From positions 1-64,000 of the forward strand of contig JBEWZL010000137.1 in the NCBI GenBank assembly GCA_045837725.1: a stretch of DNA of 64,000 nucleotides, given 5' to 3'. Below are positions 1-9,589 of the stretch, one piece after another. The stretch is from Vermamoeba vermiformis. Lineage: Eukaryota > Tubulinea > Echinamoebida. Numbering within the stretch: the stretch's first letter is position 1; the number at the start of each line of letters is the position of its first letter. Under the pieces are notes generated by a model. It saw only the letters and a list, made by a program, of their open reading frames with translations, was not told the DNA's origin and did no database searches. The position numbers were made by a program, and so were the translations under genes.

Positions 1-1821
1 CTCGAACCAATTCACTGATATGGTCTTGATCAAGTTTTGGACTGTCTCTTCCTGGAGAGGTCTGAGGAAGTTCTGCTGGCTCCTTTTCATCATAGTAAAA
101 GGAACGCCTGGGAACATCCCCCCGCATTCTGGTGAATCAAGCAACTCGGCTCCCCTTGTCATGACCTCATCGAATGCCGATGGGTCTGACGCAACAGGGC
201 CCGAGCCTTCGGTGGCCTTTTTCTTCTTGGCACTAACTGCAACTCCCTTCTTGAGCTTCTGTGCCTCGGCGCTCTCCTTTTGCTTGGTGGCCCAATCTAG
301 CTCTGTGGCCAGCAACTTCAGGTCGTTGCTGACAGGCTCGAGGGCGTTGGGGTCCTTGCGTGGAGTTTTCAAAGGTAGAGGTTCCTACAACAGGGGATTA
401 GTACTTGGAAAATAACAAATAACAAATAACAATAGGGTGACTCATCCTCTTACGGACCATAAGAGGACAGATCTTGACTCAGACAAAGTCCTAGTCACAA
501 CTCATCCTTTTACGGACCGTAAGAGGATGGGTCTTGGGCCAGGGAAAGTCCCAGCCATAACCCATCCTTTTACGGACCGTAAGAGGACAGGTCTTGACTC
601 AGACAAAGTCCCAGTCACAACCCATCCTTTTACGGACCGTAAGAGGACAGGGTTTGAGTAGGGCAAATACCCAGTCATGACCCATCCTTTTACGGACCGT
701 AAGAGGATGGGATCAACACTAATGATTCCTCTTATGGTCCCTTAAAGGACACTCTTTGAATTTATAATAAAAATCATTTAGTTCGTACCTCTTTTTCAAG
801 CTCCATGGGCTCCTCCTCCTCCTCTCCCTCAGGCTGTTCCTCTGCTGACTGATCGTCATCGTCGTCTAACATTGCTGTCAGGTCCACTTCACCTTTGCCT
901 TTCAGCCTGTCTGCGACCTTCTTTTGGGCTTCGGTCAGGCCTGTGGTATGCTTGACTGGGCCCTCGCTCACAGCTGCGTCGTAAGCCTCGCTCATGTTGT
1001 TGATCCTGGCCTGCCACTCCAGCCTGTTGTCCACTCGGCACATTTCCCATTGCTGGATGTGTCGATTTGTCTTGTCGACATTCCACATTGACTTTGCCGT
1101 CAGGCAGTAACCAGCTGGGTTCAAGGGGTCTGTGTAATCTACCATGGCCATCCAATGCGCTCCTGACGACTTGCGGATTGCAACAAACAGCTGCAGGCCA
1201 AGCCCCTTGATCGGATCTCCGCCTCCTTCGGGAAACAGCTCACCCTTGAACAGGATGACCCTCAGCTCAGGGTCTGGCTCCAACCACCAGCTGCCCTCGA
1301 CCTGGGAGGTCTCCCTCTTGAGGTTGCTGTAGCTACTCTTTGCTGTGTTGGCAGCAGTCATGTTTGGGAGCAGCTGGTAGACCAGGGAATTGGGAGACAT
1401 GGGCTCAGGCTGAGGTGGGGCCTGGGGTTGGGCCTGCTTGGCATACTCTGGGGTCAGTATTGCTGCCAGCTGGGTATCAGTGAAGCTGGTGTCGTTGTCC
1501 AAAAACGACTCAGAGGTGGCTGCTTGCTCCTGTTGGTGAGGCTCTTCCCTGGGTGGCGAGCTTGAGGACACTCTTGGCAGGACTGCTGGTGCTGGCTGGA
1601 TTGCACTTTGGTTGGCTGCCACTGGGGTTGGTACCTGAGCCGCTGCGCCCTTTGGATGCCTGGGGAGGGGGTTGGTCCCCTTGGGGTTGGCTTTGGGTGC
1701 TGGGCCCTTTGTCATTGATGTGGTTGCAAAGTCGTCCCACATCTCTGGGGTCATCTCTTCGATGACTGTTGATCTTGGTGGCTTGTAGGGTTGGTTGGGC
1801 TGGCCACTCTTTTTCCCGTTT
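1..1821 (-). CDS. Unrecognised acidic, Pro/Gln-rich protein, partial at both ends
   Basis: Two exons are visible. One covers 1821 to 789 and the next covers 384 to 1, running off the left edge. They join across a 404-nt intron with donor GTACGA and acceptor TTGTAG, and the frame is kept exactly (MELEKE then EPLPLK). The 1821 edge is a TTTTACAG acceptor with one spare nucleotide, so at least one earlier exon exists. The protein has a low-complexity Pro/Gln/Ala-rich N-terminal part, a compact region centred on SWWLEPDPELR followed by AHWMAMVDYTDP, then an acidic tail (LDDDDDQSAEEQ) and a Lys-rich stretch in the second exon. I recognise no family. A homologous but shortened copy lies at 3544-3932. 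Codon choice is more GC-rich than in the genes further right. Both introns are packed with palindromic tandem repeats. Confidence 0.6.
445..749. repeat. 60-bp tandem array of palindrome family A, inside an intron
   Basis: A 23-bp palindrome (arm TCCTTTTACGG, one central A or T, then the complementary arm) begins at 445, 505, 565, 625 and 685, giving an exact 60-bp period, with a sixth diverged copy at 727-749. The spacer between palindromes reads like GACAGGTCTTGACTCAGAC with small changes. The array fills most of the 404-nt intron (385-788) of the gene at the left edge. Each unit could fold into an 11-bp stem hairpin. Confidence 0.95.
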
Positions 1822-1872
1822 CTGTAAAAATTGCGTCAGTACTTTGCAAAAAAAACTGTAAAACAAGACCCA

Positions 1873-2411
1873 TCCTCTTACGGACCGTAAAAGGACAGGT
1901 CCCAAGACCCAGGCAGGATCCAAGACCAAGTCAAGACCCAACACCAGGCCAAGACCCATCCTCTTATGGACCGTAAAAGGACAGGACTCAACACTCAGGC
2001 AAGACCCAACACTGAGTCAAGAGCCAAGGCCAAGTCCAGACCCATCCTCTTACGGTCCGTAAAAGGACAGGTCTCCAGACCCAGGCAGGATCCAACACCA
2101 AGTAAAGACCCAACACCAGATCCAGACCCATCCTCTTATGGACCGTAAAAGGATGGGTCCCAAGACCCAGTCAGGATCCAAGACTAAGTCAAGACCCAAC
2201 ACCAGGCCAAGACCCATCCTCTTACGGTCCGTAAAAGGACAGGTCTCCAGACCCAGGCAGGATCCAACACCAAGTCAAGACCCAACACCAGATCCAGACC
2301 CATCCTCTTACGGACCGTAAAAGGACAGGTCCCAAGACCCAGGCAGGATCCAAGACTAAGTCAAGACCCAACACCAGGCCAAGACCCATCCTCTTACGGT
2401 CCGTAAAAGGA
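1873..2411. repeat. 86-bp tandem array of palindrome family A
   Basis: Seven palindromes begin at 1873, 1959, 2045, 2131, 2217, 2303 and 2389, an exact 86-bp period. The spacer is rich in CAAGACCCA and CAGGATCCAA. Two spacer types alternate in part, one with caccaggccaag and one with caccagatccag, so the array is also readable as a 172-bp dimer. It sits just upstream (minus sense) of the exon that starts at 1821, so it is probably intronic there too. Unit length differs from the 60-bp array although the palindrome is the same, which suggests two separate amplifications of one core. Confidence 0.95.
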
Positions 2412-2461
2412 CAGCCCAGAAAAAGAACAAAAACAAAAAAAAAAATTGACTGCACAACCCA

Positions 2462-3402
2462 TCCTTTTACGGTCCGTAAGAGGATGCATGGCGAAATTTC
2501 ACTTGAAATTTCATCTGCTCGCTACTTACCCTGACATGGCTCGCGCGTTCACTTGTGGTGCTCTGCGGTATGTGAAAAGTAAAAATAAAGGATTCAGATT
2601 TGATCCAATGCTTGCTTGGGTTTCCTCCCTGGGAGGATTTTTTCTGGGAGGATATTTCCTTTTTTGGAATTCCAGCAGAATTATTAATTCTGCTTACTTG
2701 CATAATGTCAGCCGCTTCATCCCTATACAGCTTCTTCAGGGACGCACTTTCTGACCAAGGATGTTGCTTCGAGATTTTGTTTCTAAAACTTGTCCTTCTA
2801 CGGTCCGTGCAAGGATCGACTTCATGTTGCAACCAAGATTGAGTCCCGTTGCAACAAAAGCTACTTTACTGGGGTCCTTCTACGGTCCGTAACAGGATGC
2901 TTCTGGTCTCGTTGGCACCCCTGGTTCGATTCCTGGCGCGGCCAACTACTGGTGTGCGGACTTGAGTCACTCAAGACCCATCCCTTTACGGTCCCTTAAT
3001 GGACCAGTTTCATTGTTCCTCGCACCAGCTGGTGCTCAGAACCCATCCTTTTATGGTCCCTCGAAGGATTTGCTTCAACTCGCAAAAAAAGAATTCTGTC
3101 CTTCTACGGTCCGTAAAAGGATGCGTCTGCCTGGTGCCCCTTCTGCGCAGGTTCGATCCCTGGAGTCGTCAAGTTCTGCTCTGGGGACACGACTTGCCTC
3201 ACACATGACCTGTCCTTTTATGGTCCGTAAGAGGACTGTAGTTGACTATGCCCTGGGAACCATCCTTTTACGGCCCCTTAAAGGATCACTTTGACTGTCC
3301 TTTGTGCCAACTGGTACTCAGAATCCATCCCTTTACGGTCCCTTAAAGGATTGGCCTAAAATTTTTGAAAAGAATTGCATCCTTTTACGGTCCGTAAGAG
3401 GA
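2462..3402. repeat. Dispersed palindrome family A copies and a duplicated three-palindrome module
   Basis: Ten more copies of the 23-bp palindrome begin at 2462, 2793, 2875, 2981, 3046, 3099, 3213, 3263, 3328 and 3380, some with two or three changes in one arm. The triplets at 2981/3046/3099 and 3263/3328/3380 have matching spacing (65/53 and 65/52), and their spacers are related: both carry a GGTGCTCAGAACCCATCC or GGTACTCAGAATCCATCC segment followed by an A-rich ...AAAAGAATT segment. This is a duplicated module of about 282 bp. No convincing coding sequence overlaps it. Confidence 0.9.
2921..3172 (+). other. Two tRNA B-box-like segments
   Basis: GGTTCGATTCC near 2928 and GGTTCGATCCC near 3151 match the RNA polymerase III B-box / tRNA T-loop consensus (GGTTCGANNCC). 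The second can form a four-pair T-arm (CAGG with CCTG around TTCGATC). I could not find a matching acceptor stem or anticodon arm for either, so I do not call tRNA genes. They may be tRNA-derived repeat fragments associated with the palindromes. A third B box (GGTTCGAATCC) lies on the minus strand near 4120-4130. Confidence 0.4.
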
Positions 3403-3504
3403 TCACTCACAGATTTTACCAAAATTTCATTTATTTTCTCATAAAATTGACAACATTTTCTGTTTTTGACATTTTTCTCAACTTAGTGGATCATCAAATC
3501 CTGC

Positions 3505-3543
3505 CCCTAACTCCTAGGAAAATGAAATAAGTGGGTATTAAAT
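3505..3543. repeat. 39-bp direct repeat, copy 1
   Basis: Begins CCCTAACTCCTAGGAAA and ends GTATTAAAT. It matches 4412-4450 at about 33 of 39 positions by eye. Both copies are preceded by AT-rich sequence containing a tgaaattta or tttcattta motif. The two copies bracket about 870 bp that contains the truncated paralogue. Confidence 0.85.
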
Positions 3544-3932
3544 ATGTTGCGCTCTTGGTCAGGCTCAATGTACCAGGTGCCAGCCTCAGTTCCGGTGCTT
3601 CGCACGTCGTCACTCCACTTGTTCATGCCTGCAGCATTACCAGTAGGGGCGTTGGGTATTTCAGCATCGACCAACGCCCGGGCACTACCTTGGCCTGCAT
3701 TTGCGCCCAGCAGCTTTGCCTCGGCCTCCGCCATCGCTCTCTCAGCCTGAGTGTCAGTGATTCCGTCATCCTCGATGCGGACTTGGTCGTCTCCACTCTC
3801 AGAAGAAGACTCGTCCGCCCCTTCGTCGACGTGGAACTTGTCGGGTGTGGCAAGCTGGGCTTTCGGAGCAACGGGTACTGGGGCTGCCTTTGCACGGCCT
3901 GGGCTAATGGGCTTCGGCAGGCGCAATGTCAT
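3507..3932 (-). pseudogene. Truncated paralogue of the left-edge acidic protein gene
   Basis: An ATG at 3932 opens a frame that runs to a stop at 3507. Residues run from a Pro/Ala/Lys-rich start, through an acidic segment (DEGADESSSESGDDQVR) and ITDTQAERAMAEAEAK, to GTWYIEPDQER. These align by eye with FTDTQLAAILTPEYAK and GSWWLEPDPELR of the gene at 789-1821. Similarity stops at the EPDQER motif, exactly where a 39-bp direct repeat (3505-3543) begins; the last residues before the stop belong to that repeat. It is best read as a truncated copy, though it could be an upstream exon of the same gene carrying a repeated domain. Confidence 0.5.
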
Positions 3933-4411
3933 ATTGCCCTTGGGAGAGGACTTCTTGGGATTTCAGGGCACGTGGCTTACCTTGCCATATTTGGGCTCTG
4001 CAACTTGTTGTGCTCTGTGTTATGAAGTAATTAAAAATGACTAAGATTCGGTTTCTCGATTCTCTCAAAATTGCCTCCCTGCCTCCCTTTTGAAGGAGGC
4101 TTTTTATTTTTCGCCTCGCCTGGATTCGAACCTGCGCCTTCAAAGTTTTACAGGAGTTTGGCACTATTTCCTGATTCAGAGTCTGCCAGGAGCCCAGTTG
4201 CCCTGGTATCCTGATTCGCAACGGATCGGGATCGGGATTTTTCTTCCTGATTGGTGCCCAATCGGGATGTTTTCAAATTTTGACCAAAGCCATTACCTTT
4301 TTTCTGTGTTTTTCATGAAATTTACACGCTTTTTATTTTTACATCGTTATTGCTGGAAAATACAAGTTTTTAAATATTGCCCTTTTTCGACAAAAACACC
4401 TATTCCTATAT

Positions 4412-4450
4412 CCCTAACTCCTAGGAAACAGTAATATGTCAGTATTAAAT
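4412..4450. repeat. 39-bp direct repeat, copy 2
   Basis: Second copy of the CCCTAACTCCTAGGAAA...GTATTAAAT repeat. To its right the sequence changes character: palindrome family A does not reappear, and the next 580 bp look like ordinary intergenic DNA. It may mark the right boundary of the repeat-rich block. Confidence 0.85.
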
Positions 4451-5026
4451 TGGTCCGTTGTTCAAAAGGCAACGGGCCAATCGCTCACCACTTTGAGTTA
4501 TCGAGGCGTTTCGTGTACACGAAACAATGTGTTGCACAGTTTTCGGCTGTTCATGCCCAATAATACTATTTTCTGTATCGTAAGAAGTGTGATTTTGGAT
4601 TAAATTTGCAAAGAAGATGCGATCTTAGGGAGTTTAAAAAATTTTACGAATTTATTCCCGATGCGCTATTTTGAAAGAATTTTTTCCCGGGTTCCCGTGC
4701 ATTTAAGCTGCGGGAACACTGCGGCAAACATTTATAAATCACTTACAATTGATTTTCCCGTGATAGTACGAAGATACCGAAGCGGACTTCAATTTTACCA
4801 AAAAAGGCCGTCACCGGGATCTGCTTGACTGTTTAAACATACTGACCGCGCCAGGTGGTTACGTTCATTCGTTACTTAAAAAAATTGTTCTGTGCATACC
4901 AGAAAACCAAACATTCTGTATATGCACAACGGTTAGTTTCGTGTATCTCACACGAGATTTTGTGTAGGCTAAATTTTATTTTCGCTTACACCGTCCACCA
5001 CGCGTTCGTTTTTTTGTTGAGTACGC
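4451..5026. other. Intergenic; upstream region of the 2OG oxygenase gene
   Basis: No supported coding sequence. It contains short self-complementary segments such as CGTTTCGTGTACACGAAAC (4507-4525) and CAACGGG-rich text. It presumably holds the promoter of the gene that starts at 5027. Confidence 0.5.
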
Positions 5027-5869
5027 ATGGGTCTCAAGAATTTACGTCGCGGGCGCATCCGTCAGGTATTCAGGCGTAAGATAATTTTGAAATCAAGGCG
5101 TAAGCTCGATCCGAATGTGCAACCACTCTCGGCTGATGACCCTATCCTCAAAGAATTTCAGGTAGTTAACGACGAGTAAGTAGCATTTTTATAGTATTAT
5201 TTTTGGCGTACTTATTTTAATTTAATAAATATTAGCTTTATTTTTTGGGATGCCGAAGGCAACGTGGCCATCCGTTTTTTCAAAAAGAAAATTCCTCTCA
5301 AATATTGCAACAACTTAGTGAAATCTTCTCGAGCCCTCAAACTGGCTGTCGGTCGTCCTGCTTGCCGCAACACCAGAAGCTACCATCTCGGTTATTGGCG
5401 GCGTTACCGTAAACGCCAGTTCCTTTCGCGCGACGGAATGGCCTGCTGCATTAAGCAAGGTGGCAGATTCTTTTACAACGTGCTGAACATGGAGCTGTTC
5501 AGAATAGTGGACAAGCTGTTCAAGCAGACGAGCAAGAAGCTGTACCAAGAATACTGCGACGTGGAGACCCCGGGCCCGCGACTTGTTGGCAAGTCGTTTT
5601 CAATGTGCGTCGTCAACTGGGGAACAACAGGCCCTCATTACGACCACATGGATCGTCCTGATGGCTTGTGTTGCGTTCTACCGTTTGGCAACTTCACAGG
5701 AGGAGATTTGGTCTTCCGTGACGAGAAGATCCGCATCCACTTTGAAAAGGGCGACATCATTTTCTTCCAATCTCAGAAGATGCTGCACGAGAACCTTCCT
5801 GTCATTGAAGGAGATAGGCAATCGATTGTATTTTGTACGGATTGGAACTCCTTTAAAACCGCCAAATAA
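5027..5869 (+). CDS. Fe(II)/2-oxoglutarate-dependent oxygenase, TET/JBP-like class
   Basis: Two exons, 5027-5175 and 5236-5869, joined over a 60-nt intron (GTAAGT...ATTAG), give 260 residues. An in-frame TGA nine bases before the ATG supports this start. The N-terminus is strongly basic (KNLRRGRIRQ) and suggests nucleic-acid contact or nuclear entry. The C-terminal half shows the double-stranded beta-helix metal site: HYD (His184, Asp186), a second histidine in MLHENLPV (His234), and the 2OG-binding arginine in GDRQSIVF (Arg244). GGDLVF and KGDIIFF strands lie between them. The layout recalls the TET/JBP-like oxygenases that accompany some transposons in fungi, which act on 5-methylcytosine or thymine. 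That substrate is inference only; a small-molecule or protein substrate is possible. Confidence 0.75.
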
Positions 5870-6280
5870 ATCGTGCGCACAGAATACTGTGTACACTAAA
5901 TTTCTGGTATACAAAATGTACCGACTCTCTTTTCGTATGCGGTAACCTTTCTATTATTAACTTAGGTGCCCTAACCGTTAATAATTATAATGACAAAATG
6001 GATGCAATAAATGCAATTGATTGGGAGGACACTTTTCAGAGGACTGTATTGATCCGGGTGGTCGAGATTTTACGCGAGATATTTAAATACACAATTTTAT
6101 ATTTTAATCATTTATGTATTGTTTGATATAAAACAGTGACTTATTACAGAATGATTATTATTATTACATTCCCTTCGTCCCAGATCCGCCGGTAATTTCG
6201 GTGTATACATTTTTTCGTATGCACAGATCATAATATACACAAAAAGGAGGCGCGCAATTAGAAGTAATTAAAAAATTGAT
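5870..6280. other. Intergenic, AT-rich, with GTATACA motifs
   Basis: No gene seen. It contains GGTATACAAAA near 5907, GTGTATACA at 6201-6209 and a poly-A-like AT run, consistent with 3' flanks of two convergent genes. Confidence 0.5.
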
Positions 6281-6580
6281 TTATTCAAATAAAGTGGAGA
6301 ATACAATGACGTTGGAAAAGAGATCGCTATTCCACGGAAGAACATGTGAGACTACTGGGGCGTCTTTGTGTAGCTCGGCTCGGATCCAGACTTTTCCGGC
6401 TTTTGTTATAGCCCATGCCTCGTAGATCACTTGGTCAAGCGCGGTTGCTGGCGCTAGCTGAACCAACGGTCTTGCCTCTTCTACAGAGAGTCGTACGTAC
6501 TTGCGGTTTTCAGCGTCGGTAACGCAAACTCTGATGCAACTGCAGGTAGGGTAATTTACTGGGTTCCAGTCCATGTTCAT
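6281..6580 (-). CDS. Small hypothetical protein
   Basis: A frame from ATG at 6580 to a stop at 6281 encodes 99 residues: NMDWNPVNYPTCSC, then a VRLSVEEARPLV stretch, and KAGKVWIRAELH near the end. Possible acceptor TTCAAACAG lies a few bases upstream of the ATG, so more N-terminal exons may exist (an open stretch up to 6710 is the candidate), but I could not make the frames join cleanly. No family recognised; this may be a real short gene or a relic. Confidence 0.35.
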   Translation of the reverse strand: MNMDWNPVNYPTCSCIRVCVTDAENRKYVRLSVEEARPLVQLAPATALDQVIYEAWAITKAGKVWIRAELHKDAPVVSHVLPWNSDLFSNVIVFSTLFE

Positions 6581-6823
6581 TTGTGGTCGTGTTTTGCTGT
6601 TTGAAGTTAAAAAACTTATTTTTTTTTCCTAGTTGTTTTGTTACCGCGTCGAAGCCTCGACAACCAGAGCTCTTTGGAACAAACAGATTAAATGTCGATG
6701 TACACCACAAAGCTGCCTCGGAAACGGATTATAAGGTACTTAATTCGTAGCTGGCAGGCTGACATACTCACGTCAATAAAATATTTTTCACTTCACCTTT
6801 GTTTCTTGAATAATTTTTTATTA

Positions 6824-7153
6824 TTAATGGATATCAGCCCACTTAACATCGTTAATAGCGCGTAAGACTAAGGAACATCTTACGACTACGAATAATTTTC
6901 TGTAATATTTTGGATCCAGGTTTTTATAGCACTCAAGTGACGCACTACGCGGCGTTAATTCAAGTGTAGCATGTTTCAAAATCAAACCTTGCCTGTTGAC
7001 GCTCAGCTGTTGCGTCACTCCCAAAAGTCCTGCGATGAATTTTTCGGTACGTAAGAACTTACCTTTTCCAAACCTCTGAAGGGTTAGTTTAGGTCGTAAC
7101 ACGCGAGCTACGAGGTTTGCGAGGGTTTGAAAGCAGTGTGCGTCGTGGGTTTG
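6824..7153 (-). CDS. Hypothetical protein fragment, possible internal or terminal exon
   Basis: A minus-strand frame begins after a CCCTCTAG acceptor at 7154 and runs to a stop at 6824. It starts QTHDAHCFQTLANLVARVL and ends with an IND VKWADIH tail. A 33-nt GTAAGT...CGCAG segment (7030-7062) could be spliced out without breaking frame, and introns this short occur elsewhere in the window. No ATG is visible in the exon, so an upstream exon would be needed. No family recognised. The amino acid pattern looks coding rather than random. Confidence 0.35.
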   Translation of the reverse strand, partial: QTHDAHCFQTLANLVARVLRPKLTLQRFGKGKFLRTEKFIAGLLGVTQQLSVNRQGLILKHATLELTPRSASLECYKNLDPKYYRKLFVVVRCSLVLRAINDVKWADIH

Positions 7154-7299
7154 CTAGAGGGTGATGAGCAAACCCTCTGTTACAACAAGGTAAGTAAAAG
7201 GGTCTGGGTTGTAATGTGTATGACTAACAGTGTTAGCAGAGCGCGGAATTAATGCATTCATCAATTATTCCTGCCAAGGGCCAGCACAGATGGACGATA

Positions 7300-7705
7300 C
7301 ATCGTTTTGTATACACAATCAGTGTAATGTATACACAAAAACATTTTGTATACACAATTTACATAAATGACATATTATGTAAAAATAAACGTCCCTGTTG
7401 TACTGTAAACTCTCCTCAGTGTTTCATTGATAATGTTGGACTAATATATGCTTAAAAATTGAAGCAAATATCCTTCCCAAGTCCTAATGACCCAGGCGCC
7501 CTTTTATATACACATTATGGTTTATGTATACACATTCCTATGATCCTTACGAAGACCTGCCAACAACTTGTAGGCTGAAGAACAACACAATACAAGTATA
7601 TTAGTAGGTATTTCCTTCTAATGCTTTCCAAAAAGCAGATATGGAACCATTAGCAATAAAAGTTTAAATTTTGTATATACTTTTTTATTTTGTATACACT
7701 TTCCA
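7300..7705. repeat. Cluster of TGTATACAC motifs
   Basis: TGTATACAC occurs at 7308, 7328, 7347, 7525 and 7691 (9 bp each), with the reverse form GTGTATACA at 6201 and weaker forms at 5889, 5907 and 7506. The core TGTATACA is palindromic. Neighbouring bases are mostly T before and A after. The surrounding 7.1-8.0 kb has no supported gene. Confidence 0.7.
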
Positions 7706-8359
7706 CGGCAAATGTAAAATCATTTAATGCCAAAAGCCTATAAACCTAAGCCAGCCTACTCCTAAGGCTATATATAATCATCGTTCTTCATGAGAATTAA
7801 CAATGAAATCTCATTAAATAAACATCACTTTAAAATATCAACTTCACTTTCATTCTCCTTTCTATGCGGGGGCTAACACCGCTAATATCATCATATTTTC
7901 GTACGCCTATCATATGACATTAAAAAAACAGCTATAGAAACTTTGTAGCTACTTTTTACAATATTTTATTTTTAACCCTCTCACCCCCAAACCCTAAAGC
8001 TATATTAATTATTGGAGCTATCATTTGATCCTATTGCGAAATTGAATAATCTCGTTACTGTTCAATTTCGCTCTTTTTGCGCCGATTTTTGCCAGATTTT
8101 TTCGGGGCCCCTCTCCGCCTCCAATTTCCAGTCTTTGGGGGCCCCTTCCTTGCTCCCTAACCCAAAGAGAAAAAGTAAAACCATTGTTTTCCAGCCAAGA
8201 TATAGCGAAACAAATTATCGAACAGGAAGTGCTACAATACCGGTTTGGTAGCATTGACGTACTTGCACAATTTGCCAACCCATAAACTAATTTTTTTGAT
8301 AGGATATTTGTAAACAATCCAAACTCAACACCCGACTGGTAGTTAACAACTGCGTGCTG

Positions 8360-8768
8360 ATGAACGCATCTAAAAAACAACTGCCAGAGCAAATCAAGTC
8401 CTTAATTATTGACAACTTGGTCGACAAACAGCAGTCTTTATCTTACAAGCAATACAAGTCCATTGTGTTCCAAGGACACCGGTTCACAGTCGGAGACTGC
8501 TTTAGTTCTACCCAAGGTGATGGTGAACTCACTAAGTGAAAAGACATTCGGCCAGATTTTCACCATTATCAATGTAGACTCATATACAGCATTTGTTGCT
8601 CAGCTATTTGACTACGCGCAGCCAATGATCGATGAAAAACAAACTGAATTTTATTCCTTGATCAAAACCGATAGCTACGCTGTTGTAGACGTGCAAACTA
8701 CCAGTAAGGAACAGTTGCTTTACTGTGAAGACTTGAATTCATTTCTTGTAAACTTCTATTTTCACTAA
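8360..8768 (+). pseudogene. Broken ORF, possibly a DNA-transposon C-terminal remnant
   Basis: The first frame reads MNASKKQLPEQIKSLIIDNL, then YKSIVFQGHRFTVGDCF, and stops at about 8539. A coding-like continuation (TFGQIFTIINVDSYTAFVA, then TDSYAVVDVQTTSKEQ) follows in the next frame to a stop at 8768. One frameshift, or a very short unusual intron, would separate them. The order (short basic helix, a VGDCF strand, an FGQIF strand, then a YAVVDV strand) recalls the beta-domain at the C-terminus of some eukaryotic DNA transposases, but this is a weak resemblance. AT-rich sequence with no start-side exons surrounds it. Confidence 0.35.
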
Positions 8769-9589
8769 ATAAATACTGCATGTTCGCGATCAATACATCA
8801 CCAACTTCAAACTTAATCGTATTGTTTTATCTGACCCAGACGCAAACTTTGGTACCTTAGTACATTATTGTTGAAACATAAACCACTCAGAAAAGGATGG
8901 ATTACACTAGTAATACTACTTTACATTGTAGGTGAATAGAACTGCGTGATGTCCATCTCAGTGGGATACCAAATCACTAGTGATCTCATACTGAGATCAC
9001 TGCGCTACCCAAATCACTCTGAGATCGGGACTTTGTACTTTTCGTAGTGTCTCTTGTGTTGCTCTCTGAACTCATAGCTGTGTAGATTGCAGGTAGATTG
9101 ATAAAATTAATATAAAGGTTGGCGTGCTTGAAAAATAACAAAAATAAAATGGCAGTTCACAATGGTCATTTTCTCTCCACGCAGCCATGACAATCTATGA
9201 AGAGTTATTCAGCTCTCTATTTGCGCACAACCATTAAGTAATGTTAGATTCATAGTAATCCAGAAGAGTCTTTGGAATAGGGCAACCTACTTTTGGCAGC
9301 TATATCTCCAGAACTAGTTCTGGCTCTAAAAAAGGAAGGACTCATCAATTTTACATGCTTGTCTGAGTCTGGAAGGAGCCTATTCTCACGCCATCTTTAA
9401 AAGGTGTCTGAGATAGAGTGTAAAGAATTGTGCATTTTCTCTCAAAAATCTATGAGATTTCCATGGCAGTGACCGGTTGCAACCTTGATTTTATTAAACA
9501 AATCTTCCCTTTCAACCAGCACACTATAGTCCTCAACTGAAGGGGCCAACTTGATCCATAAATCTTACCATAAGCATATCTATATAATC
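8769..9589. other. AT-rich region without a supported gene
   Basis: No gene seen. A local cluster of self-complementary text around GATCTCATACTGAGATC (8982-8998) and two further GAGATC/CTGAGATC copies lies at 8955-9030. Confidence 0.5.

Noticed and set aside
437-661. Open frame THPFTDRKR repeats on the plus strand
   Set aside because: It is the 60-bp palindrome array read as protein; the region is an intron of the minus-strand gene.
1791-2455. Several 60-77-codon frames with SSYGP or PILLRSVKG repeats on both strands
   Set aside because: Products of the 86-bp tandem array, open only because the unit structure repeats; no start, splice or family support.
2905-3172. Two possible tRNA genes
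   Set aside because: B-box and a partial T-arm are visible, but no acceptor stem, D-arm or anticodon arm can be folded.
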